Origin: Cryoendolithus antarcticus
Taxonomy: Eukaryota; Ascomycota; Dothideomycetes; Cladosporiales; Cladosporiaceae
Direction of reading: 5' to 3'
Length of the DNA: 27,614 bases
Assembly: GCA_002077065.1 (NCBI GenBank)
Contig: NAJO01000113.1
Coordinates: forward strand, 1 to 27,614
Position 1 is the first letter of the stretch; the number at the start of each line of letters is the position of its first letter. Positions 9,867 to 20,454 of the stretch are shown piece by piece. The translations under genes were made by a program, and so were the position numbers. The notes under the pieces were generated by a model. That model was not told the origin of the DNA, made no database searches, and saw only the letters and a program-made list of their open reading frames with translations.

Positions 9867-11712
9867 ATGGCAGCGGCATCGTCGTCTTCGTCAGCCGCCA
9901 GCGCAGCGATCCGCCAGAAGACCACCACCATGATGAACCACGACAACCCGAAAATGGCCGCGAACAATGTTCGCCAAAGCTACGGCGAGGACGAAGACGC
10001 ATTCGAAATGGCCGATGGAGTGGTCGCGAAGAAATGGCAAGATACCGACGCCGATAGAAAAGACATGTCGCAGCTTGGTAGAGTGCAAGAATTACGGGTA
10101 TGTTCGTGCGCTTCGCGGAGATCCGACCATCGATTGGGATGTGCTAACATTAAGCAAAGCGAAACTTTCAATTCCTTTCCATCCTAGGATTTGGCTGTAC
10201 ATTGATTGCGACATGGAAGGTCCTCGTAACAACCCTGACCACGTCTCTTACCGATGGTGGCACCGCAGGTCTTCTCTGGGGCTTCATCATTGTCGTCATT
10301 GGCTTCTCCTTTGTGTATTTGTCCATCGCCGAGATGGCATCCATGGCACCTACATCTGGCGGCCAGTATCGTAAGTCAAGAGAACTAGCGCACAAGTCGC
10401 ATGCCCGGTGATTCATCGTCTAACTTCCTGCCAGACTGGGTATCTAAGTTCGCACCCGTGAGCGCTCAAAATTTCCTTTCATACCTTGTCGGATGGCTCT
10501 GCTTCACCGGATGGCGATGCGCCATCACTTCCATCACCTTCCTGGCTGGTACTGTCATTCAAGGTCTAATCATTCTCAACAACCCCAACTATATCTACGA
10601 GTCATGGCACGGCACCATGCTCATCATCGCCATTACAACCTTTGCCATCTTCTTCAACACGGTGCTTGCGAAGAAGTTGCCGTTGGTAGAGGGACTGCTA
10701 CTCATCCTACACGTTCTGGGCGCCTTTGCGATCATCATCGTTCTCTGGGTACTTGCGCCTACAGCCAGCGCGCGTGAAGTATGGACACAATTCACGAACG
10801 CCGGCAACTGGAATTCCGCTGGCACGTCGACGATGGTCGGTCTGCTCAGTCCCATCATCTCCATGATCGGGTTTGACTGCGCGGTACACATGCGTCAGTA
10901 CCTGCTTCGCCCTGAACTGCGAGAAACACTGCTAATATACCCTCACAGCGGAAGAAGTCAAAGACGCTGGTACCAACCTGCCCAAAGCCATGCTCTGGGC
11001 GGTAGCATTCAACGCTACGCTGGGTTTCCTCATGGCCGTCACTCTCTGCTTCACCTTGGGCAATGTCGACGACATCTTCGCGACCGAAACCGGCTATCCG
11101 TTCATCCAGGGCTTCTACAACGTCACGCAATCATACGCCGGCGCCTCTATCATGACACTCATCCTGATTCTTACATTGACGTCCGCCGCCATTGCCGAAG
11201 TCGCCACAGCGTCCCGCCAGCTCTGGTCATTCGCCCGTGATAAGTGTGTCCCAGGCTACCAGTTCCTATCTCACATCACACCAGGCTGGAACATCCCGCT
11301 CAACGCGGTGCTGGTCTCGCTCGTCGTAACGACTCTACTATCCCTGATCAACATTTGATCGACCGCCGCCCTGAACGCCATATTAACCTTGACGACCGTC
11401 AGTCTTCTCGCATCCTACATGATTGTCATTGGCTGCGTCATCCTCAAGCGCGTCCGCGGACAACCCCTCCCAGGAAGTCGCTTCAGCTTAGGTAAATGGG
11501 GTCTTACGATCAACATCATCGCAATGTGCTACCTCATGCCCATCTTTGTTTTCGCCTTCTTTCCCGCAGCGACCCCCGTCACGCCCGAGACGATGAACTG
11601 GGCCATTGTGATGTTCGCGGGTATCATTGGCTTCGCTGTGATCTACTACGTTATTGTTGGAAGACACCACTACGTGCCACCTGTGGCGTTGGTCAGGCGT
11701 GACGTGTACTGA
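9867..11712 (+). pseudogene. GABA/choline-type amino-acid permease (APC superfamily), intact except one in-frame TGA
   Basis: Exons 9867-10097, 10160-10370, 10435-10893 and 10949-11712 join in frame through introns of 62, 64 and 55 bases (donors GTATGT, GTAAGT, GTCAGT; acceptors AAG, CAG, CAG; branch-like 'gctaac', 'ctaac' and 'gctaat'). The start ATG has a good GCCATGGC context. The 555-codon frame matches fungal 12-helix permeases of the UGA4/choline group: 'VYLSIAEMASMAPTSGGQYH' across the second joint, 'SYLVGWLCFTGW', 'IISMIGFDCAVHM', then 'EEVKDAGTNLPKAM' and 'ATASRQLWSFARDK'. Such proteins import GABA, choline or other amino compounds at the plasma membrane. Codon 437 (11356-11358) is TGA in the helix 'SLINI-STAALNAI', where a Gly codon (GGA) is expected; the same frame then runs to TGA at 11710-11712. 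The truncated 436-residue product would lack the last helices. Cys in 'ARDKCVPGY' replaces a normally conserved Gly. It is a recent pseudogene, or the base is a sequencing error. Confidence 0.9.
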
Positions 11713-12448
11713 GAAGCGATTTACTCAATGGTTCAGGCGTTATATGCTGGGCATGCAAATTTTGGACGGGAAAATCGCGTCATTGAGATACTTGTATTGC
11801 ATTTAGCAGATATGAAGGCCGAATAGCCCATTTCTATTTCGTGTACGCATCTTGTCTATTAATCCCCAATCGACTATAGTCTAGATACGACAAGCTTGAA
11901 TATGCAGCGATCATGCCTCTCCATTAATTTCTCCGTTTGCGTCAATTTCAGGTATCGATTGCACTTTTTCCATCTTCGCTTGCAACGTCCTACAACAATG
12001 CCTACGTAGCAAACTTCGAACTGTCGAAGCCCGATCCGCCCTAAGCAGCATGACGACGGCATGGTCTCCACTCGATGTAGTAGCATGAACCAAATGTACA
12101 TGTCTTATATAATTTGGTCGCATAATGATGGCTTACGGCTTAACGTTTTCTGAACCAAGATGGTCACTCGCAATAGCCATGGACGATACGTTTGCCGAGA
12201 TAAGCACTCTCCCACGTGACCGACCCGTCTTCGCCTCTTTCAGGCTTCAGGTTCACTTGTGTAAGATGAGTTAGGATTATCTAAGATTATTCGGATGAGG
12301 TTGCATATATGTACAGATCAGCACCATAACCGATACCAGCCCCATCGGTGTAATCCTGCCGGTAGATTTATGCGCGGCCAGCAAACACCCTGCCATGCGT
12401 CTGATATATACAGCCGGCCACCACCCAAGCAATGCTCATTACCTCATT
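11713..12448. other. Intergenic, nothing recognised
   Basis: This holds the permease 3' flank and the 3' flank of the convergent carotenoid oxygenase relic. Short ORFs on the minus strand (11874-12123) and plus strand (12295-12784, mainly antisense to the oxygenase) show no family features. Confidence 0.4.
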
Positions 12449-14130
12449 CTAGCTCAGCGACCTCTCAACCCAGTCCCGAACGCCCATCCACCAACCCTCC
12501 TCCTTTGCCTCCAGCGCCCTCGCTGTCGTCCGGAAGCTCTCCACGCCTCTCTGGCCCTCAATCTGGTCCTTGCCAAACCAACTCCCATGAAGCCCATACG
12601 GCACTCTCTGCGGCAACATAATCCTCGCAGCAACATCCTTCATCGTGTTCGCATTGACCACCCACAGTTCACTCTTCGCCCTCAACGCCGAAGAATCAGC
12701 CGGCACGTCTCCAGCCAACGTCAGCTGCGACTCGTCGAACGCATAGAAGATGAGATATCCCTCGTCTTCAGCACGGTTCGATGAGGCGGGCACGAAGCGC
12801 GGTTCTTGCGCAAACTAACCTTCAGGCATGACGAAAGCTTGCAGTGGGTCGGATGGGTCTTGACTGGCAAGGACGTCTTCCATGGAGCGGGTGTCTACGG
12901 CACCGGTGACGCTTCGAGGAGGATGGCTCTGGCCTTGCACGATGAGGGACTTGGCATCGGCTTTGAGGAGGACGTCAATTCTGGTTGCTTTGCCGAGTGC
13001 GTAGCCGAATGAGGCGGTGGAGGTGGAGCAGCCGTAAATGTAATGTGCGTTTTGCATTTCGAGGTCGGGGTGCACGGAGGGGAATTCAAAGGGGATGGTG
13101 GTAAGGGCCCATCGATGGATTATTTGAGAGGTGGTGAGGTTGAAGTTAAAGTAGTAGAGACGACATTAGTCTTCATGGAGGCCGTCTGCCTCCGAGAAAG
13201 CTTCCTCGTCATTGTTGTCGATACGAAGTAGTGCTTCTCTTTCCTCGGAGGGTGACTCTAGTAGGCTTGCCTTCTCGAAAACACTCTCTTCGGTGTCGTA
13301 ATCGTACTTTGAGAAGAACGGCATCCTTTTCGCCGTCGTGACCACTTTAGGCCGGGTGTCAATTGGCGCCTTAATGTTGCCGGCAGCGAAGACCAGCGTA
13401 GCACTTGTCAGTCTACATGCCAGCATGTTGACTGCAGTCGTCTGGCCAGTCGAGTCCGTATCGTCCCAGGTGTTGGCAGTATGGAATATACAGCTCGCAT
13501 CTGTCTCGAACCATCTCACTTGCTCCGGGTTTCTTCGTGGGAAAACGCCGAAGCGTGACGGCTTCGACGGGTCGTACGTAACGGGTGGCTTTCCTTTCGT
13601 TTGGTTCATTGGGTCCAGAGAGAGCGGTAGGTCCATGATGACTGTATGCATGAGCGACACGAAAAGTCATGCATCATCTTTGCGCTGTGAATGCCGGGTA
13701 CGGGTGCGTTCAGGAGCTTGCCATGGTGTGGCCGGTCCGGGCGAGGTTGCTCGCTGTCGTATTGTAATGTTGAAGCCAGCTGTCGCTCGGGGATAATGCT
13801 ATACTCGACGTAAGGAGGCGCGAACGACGAGTGAAACATGAGCATCTCCTTGGTCTTAGGGTCGACCTTTGGATGCGCGGTGGTCCATTCCCGCATAAAG
13901 GCAATCAATCCTCCGTGTTCACCAAGCACCTTCTCTTTTCGTCCACCAACCATCAATTCATTCTCAGGCTCGCCTTCCGCTTTGGCGCCATCGAACCATC
14001 CCACAGTCTCCAGCCCTGGCAACTGTATCCTCAATGGCGGACCACTTTCGCACGTCGCCAAAGCCCGCCCGTCGTGAAACAGTACACTTGTATTCGCGAC
14101 GGTTATCTTCTTGCGCACACGACCTCAGCC
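12449..14130 (-). pseudogene. Carotenoid cleavage oxygenase (RPE65/CCO family) with two nonsense codons and one frameshift
   Basis: CCO enzymes are seven-bladed propellers that use a four-His iron to split carotenoids, apocarotenoids or stilbenes. The relic starts near 'KKITVANTSVLFHDGRALAT' (about 14118) and ends 'WVERSLS' at 12449. All four presumed iron-ligand segments remain: 'WTTAHPKVDP', 'SAKMMHDF', 'CIFHTANTWDD' and 'PYGLHGSW'. The breaks are a one-base deletion at about 13661-13663 right after 'MMHDF', a TAA at 13166-13168 before 'CRLYYFNFNL' and a TAG at 12815-12817 where the family has Trp in the 'MPEG-W-AQEPRF' segment. Between the breaks the text is continuous in one frame. The N-terminal blade, with the usual 'NGGNP' and 'HWFDGDGM' motifs, is not found upstream: a TGA precedes the readable part and the next 150 bases do not align in any frame. 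No introns are evident. The substrate cannot be told. Confidence 0.92.
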
Positions 14131-15672
14131 GAAAGGCCAACTTAACCTCATCAAACCCTGTCGTCAACATCAATCATGTATGGCTCTGGGAAGGTTTAGG
14201 AGGCGGGCTACCGTCCGAAAATTCTTGTATGCGGCGATGAGACTCCCTACATCCGCTGCCAGTCAGTATCGCTTGATGGAACATAGAGGCTGTAGCAAGT
14301 AAGGCTTCCGACCACACCACATGGACGTAATGTGATTGCTATTGTTGTCGAGAATAACGAATCGTATTGATTCGACTCCGCGTCAGAGACTCTGGAAGAC
14401 GGGGAGCGCCAATCAGTTTTAGCCCGAGTTTCATTGTCTGGTCCCAATCCAAGACAGGTTGAAGCGTGATCAGCAGTCATGCAAACGCAGCTTGGAAGCA
14501 ACGTGGAGTACTCTCATACACTGCAATCCACGTAGTACGGATATACGGGACTTCTCTATACATGGCTTGAAGTCAACATGCGAAGCTTAATGCTGATGAT
14601 AGTTGATGAGGGAGGCGGCCCTTTCAGCTTGCTCTAACCCGTAAACTCGCCGCGCCTGGGCACAAACTCGGAAACGCCAGCACTCTGGGGACAGAACATG
14701 GGCCCAAAGCAGGGCCAACGCTTGGGTATGAATCAGGTTCATCGCATCTTATTCATAAAAGGTGACAAGCACGAATACCTCGTCACGTCCGTCGACTGAT
14801 CCGGCATGATTGGACAAGGCAAACGGGAGTTTCTCCACACGCAGCAGAACGCAGTCTGCCTCAGGCTCGCTCACACAACTGAGCGACCGAGCACTGGAGA
14901 TCAGTTGTGAATCGATTCAATTGAGCCCGCTACGAGTCTGCTTGGACATATAGTCATGGACTTTCCTACAGCTAGGCGCCTCGTGCTCAACTCATGTAAG
15001 AGTCATCGATTGCAATCTATCCAACAATCGGTACAATACGATCCTGTAGCCAACACCAGGTAACGGCCACACGCCATCCACAGCATACACATCATGAAGC
15101 TTCTCGCATAATCCTACCCTCTGCAAGTCAAGAGAGGAGCCATTTCACCTATCGATGACGGTCTGGACTGAGTCTGGCCACATCGATCGCGCAGGCTAAG
15201 ACCGGAAATGCATGATGCGGCATTCAAGTTCATCCAAACGCTCCTTAACGAAGTGTATAAGCTCGAGAGTGGACGACAGTGCAAAGGCCACGAGGTGTTA
15301 ATGGCTAGATGCAGCTTAGGTTTCACCAGCTAATGTAAGGTCATCGACTGTGCGTGGTGCTTCGCGAACAAGGAGGTCAAGGAAGTGGATGAAGACGTGG
15401 ATGAGCGCAAGGCGGAAGGCAGAAACTCGGGCGAGACGCAGAGCTAGAACTCGGGCCAGAAGGAGAACAAGGTAGAGGGTAATGATGAGGATAGCCACGG
15501 GGTTTAGGATGATGATGGCGTGGCCTAGGTAATGACAATGAGATACAAGACAAGATTGAGGGTGACACGGCCGGTGAGATCTGGGTAATTGATATTCGGC
15601 GATGGAAATACCAGGACGGTCAGAAAAGTTTCGAACTGAACGCTCTTCTTGTCGATCAATATTGATGTACAC
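14131..15672. other. Gene-poor stretch; possible decayed open fragments only
   Basis: Two places look somewhat coding-like. On the plus strand an open run at about 15207-15330 reads 'FKFIQTLLNEVYKLESGRQC'. On the minus strand 15316-15550 encodes a hydrophobic run ending 'ALIHVFIHFLDLLV' with a doubled 'LARV' element; the same DNA reads as a Glu/Lys-rich run in the plus direction with a TAG inside. I do not recognise either and find no start or domain. From 14250 to 15100 I see nothing. Confidence 0.3.
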
Positions 15673-16251
15673 CTAGGCACACTTCTCTCCGAACAAGAAG
15701 ACCACGGAGTCGTTACGGCTCCAGGAGTCATTGCGATCGAGCAGGAACCCGTTGACATTGAGGATCTCCACGATGCGGCCCCAAGAAGCTTGCTGGGTAT
15801 CAGCTGGCGCATTATCCCGTTGGCAAGTTCGTTCAACTCACCATTCCCAACCCATTATCATTCGACATACACCATGAGCTGCCTGTGGTATTGGCCCGCG
15901 TCTGCACTTGATCGACGTCTGCGAACACAATCGTCACTATTCAGCTCATTGGAAAGCCAGGTACTGCTGACATACCCCATTCATACAGGCTGTACAGGAT
16001 CGTCCAGTTCTGGGCCAGCAGGGCGCTCTCCATAATCTTGACCTTCAGTGCGGTGTACTTCGCCGTGTAATTGACGCCGTCGACAGGGAACTCATAGGCG
16101 CAGAAAGGGCTGGTGTTGTTCCAGGAGTAGTAGCTTGTGATGGGTGTCCTGTCTGTGCAGCTACCGTTGACCTTGCCAATGCTATCAGACGTCGGATCGC
16201 CGTTGCATGCGAAGCAATCGATTTACTCTGGGAAGGGAAGCAGTTATCGTA
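15673..16251 (-). pseudogene. GH27 alpha-galactosidase internal fragment with introns retained
   Basis: GH27 enzymes are secreted retaining alpha-galactosidases. Directly after a CTAG acceptor (16253-16252) the minus strand reads 'YDNCFPSQS', the nucleophile-Asp motif of the family. After a one-base frame slip it continues 'DCFACNGDP', 'GKVNGSCTDR', 'CAYEFPVDGVNYTAKYTALK' and 'IMESALLAQNWTILYSLYEW'. An intron (15975-15919, GTATGT...CAG) leads to 'DVDQVQTRANTTGSSWCMSN', and a second (15841-15793, GTGAGT...CAG) to 'ASWGRIVEILNVNGFLL'. Similarity then fades and a TAG ends the frame at 15673-15675. The first 130 or so residues and everything from the 'WGHxDxDML' acid/base region onward are absent. 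The Cys of 'SLCEWG' is Tyr here. The retained introns mean this is a genomic fragment, not a processed copy. Confidence 0.82.
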
Positions 16252-17522
16252 CTAGCGTGGGTTCAGTATACAAGCACACAAGAGCGGCAGCGACTACGCC
16301 AGACACACCGACTGCCGAGATAGAGAGATCGCGAGGCCACAAGCAGCGCAAGGAGTGGAGGAATCGTGTTTCGGACCAGTAGGAAGTACAGTTCAATCAT
16401 GCCAAGGTCGTGTATAGAGCGCAACGCCAGAGTCGAGGTACGAGCACCGTAGCGCCATGGTTCAGAGCGAGGGCGAGGTTCAGAGCGGACAGGTGGTCTG
16501 TGAATGTGATTAGCGCGGTAAACGGGGTGCTGCAAGTCAGTGGCCAGTATGACTCACGGCGGCAATCCAAAATTGGCAGGTTCGAGGGCGAGGAAGGGGG
16601 GAGCAGATCGGCGGGCGTAGAGGACAATGTGAGAAGCACAAAGAAGAAGCGAAGCAGGCACAGCGAGGAGTTATGCAAGCTGTTGCGCACGGGGCGCTTG
16701 GGCGCACGCAGTTCCCAGACGCAGATGCGTCCGTTTCCTTATGCGAAAGTCCCGTCAGGGTGAGAACTTAAGTTGATGGAGGGTGGCGCTAGGGCTGTTC
16801 GACCGAGTTCAAACTGTCAGAGTTTTTCTAAGGCATTGTGATGATCGGGCGGGGGCTGATCGTGCCGCCTGGGACAACATGTAATTAAGACATCAGTATG
16901 TATACGTTGGAAGATTTGACAAGGGGTGCAGCCAAGGACGCAAGACTTTGCCACAGTCATTTCGTAATTCGCCAGCGGGAGTACAGATAACAAATGATGT
17001 CTCGGCCTCTGTCTATTACCGGTATGGGGTCGCTTCGTCGCATTTGAGACATAGCGCAGACCGTCGCGCTGTCTCCAGTCAGCATTTAACATCCTAGCGA
17101 AATCTGTGTCATAGCGCGCAAGTCCCATACCTGGTCATCGCCTACCTCCGTCACTGCAGTTCGCTGGATTGTGGCGCGCGCGACCCAGACTCGACGCAGT
17201 TTCATGCGATGGCTGGAGACTTTGTACTTAACCAGCAACCAGTGCAAGGACTAGCACGGGTGCCACGTGCCTCCATTGGCCACTCGAACTAAGTTTACAC
17301 CTACGTACGTATTGTGTTCCGATGTGTACCATCTTTTCAGGATCGTTGCCGCCCTACGTTCAGACGTTCTGCCCAGAATACCTTCGGTTTCCTTAGGAAC
17401 TCGCTGCTACCAGGTTCAAAAACGGAACGATGACTATGGCAATTGCGAAATCAAGGGTGGAGAGCTATAGTAAGCATGGCGGTACTGCAATTGTTGCCAT
17501 ACAAAATGACTGACAGTTATAC
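16252..17522. other. No supported gene
   Basis: Directly upstream of the GH27 fragment no N-terminal GH27 motif is found. The minus-strand ORF at 16397-16690 starts with a hydrophobic segment ('CLLRFFFVLLTLS') that resembles a signal peptide, but nothing after it is recognisable, so I do not call a gene. Between 16800 and 17520 I see nothing. Confidence 0.35.
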
Positions 17523-17557
17523 CCACTCCTTGCAGTTTCCCGTGTCGGTCAGCTGCG
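17523..17557 (+). repeat. Left arm of a 35-bp imperfect inverted repeat
   Basis: The reverse complement of this arm matches 17965-17999 at 33 of 35 positions by eye. Read on the minus strand in the matching frame it encodes 'AADRHGKLQGV', against 'AADRHRKLQGV' at the start of the gene at 17960. The two arms are separated by 407 bases. Confidence 0.85.
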
Positions 17558-17964
17558 GAGTTCTCGGAGGAGCCGCGACTCGCAAAAGTACATGAATACA
17601 CGTCTCTTACTACGGCGCGACCGTTTATACACTTGAAGCCTACGTAGATATATAGCATAGGTGATAATAAGTACTCCTGTCTACTTTACATATTATATAA
17701 GGATATGATAGAGGTGTTATAGGAGTATACGTACATTCACCGAGGAAAGTCCGGTAGACGCCGAGCACGTGACCTATCGTCGCAATGTAAACTCGAATCT
17801 CTACATACTACTATAGCTATACGAATATGCCGCTACCGCACGTCTACAGTGTCTTAGACTATAGTAATATACTTAACCTATATTATATATGTATTCTAGT
17901 ATGTATAACATAGGATCTAAGAATTTATAGGGAACGACGGTGTATTACTCTGTTTAAACATGCT
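17558..17964. other. AT-rich, TA-rich spacer between inverted-repeat arms
   Basis: From about 17640 to 17940 the sequence is dominated by TA steps ('tatagcatagg', 'acatattatataagg', 'aacctatattatatatg'). This composition is unlike the flanks. It holds no ORF of note. TA enrichment with CA/TG loss is the expected end product of repeat-induced point mutation, but an AT-rich promoter or an element's internal region would look similar. Confidence 0.6.
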
Positions 17965-19152
17965 CGCAGCAGACCGACACAGGAAACTGCAAGGAGTGGT
18001 AGCTCACTGTTCTAGCCCCAAGGCGCAAGAAACACAGCAATACAGCACCTGGCTTCCCACTAGCGACGAAAGCAACAATACGACTCCTCAGAACAATCCT
18101 GTCGATCGGCACAAGAAGCCTGCCACCCCTGCTCCGAAATCCATACCTATTTCGCAATCTCTAACGTACCAGCAAGTTGTCATAGAGGCGCTTACTGCAA
18201 ACCAAGATGGACCGACACTCACTGATATTGTTGCTTGGGCTAAAGAGAAACACGGAAACAATATATCAACGTGGCAGAGCAGATAATGAAGGGCGGCGTG
18301 GCTTCTATCTGCAGCAAGATTGCGACGAAGAAACTTGCCACCCCTGGAGAGAACAAAGAGCACGTTGGTAGGAAAAGGAAAGCGGCAATCGTTTATACAC
18401 TGGCTGGATCCAAGAGCGCGCACACTACACCTCTGCCTGCTTTGTTGATGACAAAGCCCAAGAAACGGAAGGTGTCATCAGTGTCCAGCAACTCCGGTGC
18501 CTCGAGGTCCTTTGCTGTATCAACCACAGATTCGCAGAAATGGCGACGTTGCCATGTCATCTCTTCAGGCAGTTCGAACGATTCGGACGACTCGGACATA
18601 TCGGATGGGGAAAAGCAGGATGCGCAAAACGCCACTTCAAATGCACCAAATTCATCGTTCCAAATGTCAGCGACACAAAACGTCCGCAATGGAGAACAAA
18701 TTCATGGACCACGTCAGACCAACAGTATAGCTCCAGCGGTACCCACCATCATTAATCCTTACGTCTTCGAAAGCTTGCAAGGCGATGTGCCGGATCGTGA
18801 TGTGTCCGAAATGCTCCGTTTTGGACGGATTGTCAAGGAACTGCAGGAGTTGCCAAGCAGGCGTAACGACTTACAGTCGGTGATTGCAGACAACCAGAGA
18901 AATCTTCATGACCGTGACAAGCTGGCTCAATGTGCAGAACAGTTATCGCAGAAAGCGAATAAGCTAGAAGAAGACGCCCGTAAGGCCCGTCGGCAGGCCG
19001 AAATCGCAAAACAGGATCACAAGTCCGCTGAAGATAAAGCCGAGACAATCGAGTCAGACATGTATGAGCTCCAGCTTGTCCAGCAGCGCTATAGCGCCAG
19101 GCATAGGTTGCTGAACATTGGTGGCTCAGAGGTAGCACTTGGGGACGAGTAA
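17960..19152 (+). CDS. Unrecognised probable nuclear coiled-coil protein, one frame break
   Basis: Two plus-strand frames form one likely gene of about 397 codons. Frame one (ATG 17960 to 18286) has a Pro/Ser/Asn-rich start, then 'SLTYQQVVIEALTANQDGPT' and 'LTDIVAWAKEKHGNNIS', with the helix spacing of a winged-helix-like DNA-binding region (inference). Frame two (from about 18271) continues 'AEQIMKGGVASICSKIATKK', so a one-base deletion near 18270 most simply explains the break; I find no usable intron. Next come basic nuclear-localisation-like stretches 'GRKRKAA' and 'KPKKRKVSS', an acidic Ser/Asp run 'SNDSDDSDISDGEKQD' and a charged coiled coil over the last 110 residues ('QLSQKANKLEEDARKARRQA'), ending at TAA 19150-19152. 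I do not know the family. It could be a nuclear regulator, or part of a mobile element given the inverted repeat over its start. It may still be expressed from an internal ATG such as 18289. Confidence 0.6.
17965..17999 (-). repeat. Right arm of a 35-bp imperfect inverted repeat
   Basis: This arm pairs with 17523-17557 with two mismatches and overlaps the first codons of the unrecognised gene that starts at 17960. Weaker similarity seems to extend inward (a 'tata..cg..gta' region on both sides), suggesting a longer, decayed duplication. Confidence 0.85.
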
Positions 19153-20454
19153 GTGATCAGGAAACTCATCCAGTCAAACAGTGTGATGAAGTAACATCCG
19201 ATATCCTGCTCCATCCCATTCGTCGTTCTTCGCTATTCTGACACGCAGGACTTGCACTAGAAGACACGGCCCTCGCCAATATGACTTCACATAGATATGG
19301 CAACATCTGTCACGAGTGATTATTCAACGAAATGTGGTGACATACTCGTGTTATGTGCCAATACTACAAATGGCTCCGTCGAGGGCTCCTCACAGTCGGC
19401 AGTTTCTTTCTGCTTTTGCACATGATCGCCTTCCAGTAGTCTACAGTATTCGGCTCGTTGGTCTCGTTGGGCGCCCGTCCTGCTGAATCCATTAGATCGT
19501 CCTCCGGTTGCAATGCTTTCCGATACTAGTGCACGGCCTTGATCTCTTTCTTCCCTTTCGCACCATCCCGATTGTGCCGGAATGCGATTCACAGTCAAAG
19601 TTTGGCGTACCGCCTAAGTTGACGGCTGTCAAGCTCAACTGGTGATTCAGTAGTGATCGCAGGTTGCTTGCATGGCGCCTGCAAGCAATCTAAAAGCTTC
19701 CATGCCGCCTATTTTTTCTTAACAATATATTACCGATCGTTTTCATGCCCCTTCGGTAAATTGGATGAATTGCATTTCAACGACTGCGATTCGGCGGTGT
19801 CATGGTCAAGAGTGTCGCTCGTTTGCGATAGAGATGCTTTTCTTACGTAGTCATCACGATTATCTCCTATCTATGTTGGTCGCTTGCTTTTCCATGGCTT
19901 CGGCGCATGTTCGTCACCTCCTCCAAAGGCCGGCTGCCCAACACGAACACATCGACTGCACCTATGCTTTTCCGTGTCATGCGTGTTGCGGCCTGAAACA
20001 TGAGAGGTAGCAACAACAAGAGCTTGATCTCCGCAGCCAGCGCCGTCGTGTCCATTGCTGCAGGTGAATCCCACTTGGTCTTTTCACCAACCTATGTTCC
20101 ACGATCAACCCCTGACACGTGGAAGGGACAAACAAGGCCAACCGTTAGCCGCAATCCGCACAAGAGATGAGGGTTTCAAAAAGCCTCCGCCCGTCAAGAT
20201 CTAAGTCATGAGCTTTTATAGCTTACTTGGTGGCGCCGAGGGTTGAACAATGTTCCCATGTATAGCAGAAGCGTGCCTGAACTAACACCGTAGCGTGAGC
20301 GGTCACGCTGGGCAAACAACGGTAGCTCATCATTGGCGCGGTGTGCTGTGAACGTCCTAGTTTCATAGACTTGTATGAAAGCCCGATGTCAGACATGGTC
20401 GAGGTTCAGTCGCGCGGAGATGTTGCGTCAGTTGTCTAGAGCAGTGTTAACCTA
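19153..20454. other. No supported gene; no retroelement RNase H or integrase found
   Basis: The Ty3/gypsy element to the right would continue here with RNase H and integrase, but neither the integrase HHCC finger nor its DDE text is visible on the minus strand. The minus ORF at 19320-19598 is hydrophilic and unrecognised. No matching LTR was found by eye. The element therefore appears truncated at about 20455. Confidence 0.4.

Noticed and set aside
11290..11410. An intron hiding the permease TGA
   Set aside because: A GT...AG pair can be drawn, but it would remove a conserved membrane helix ('LLSLINI...STAALNAI') that is intact except for the stop.
13130..13200. An intron hiding the oxygenase TAA
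   Set aside because: No downstream AG acceptor lies near, and the text reads on in the same frame directly after the stop.
15360..15500. Hydrophobic minus-strand stretch as a membrane protein
   Set aside because: The opposite strand is equally protein-like (Glu/Lys-rich), no start or domain is present, and it follows a stop after the GH27 fragment.
16397..16690. Signal-peptide-like start as a possible N terminus of the GH27 gene
   Set aside because: No GH27 landmarks (such as 'GWNSWN') follow it, and it cannot be joined to the fragment with a convincing intron.
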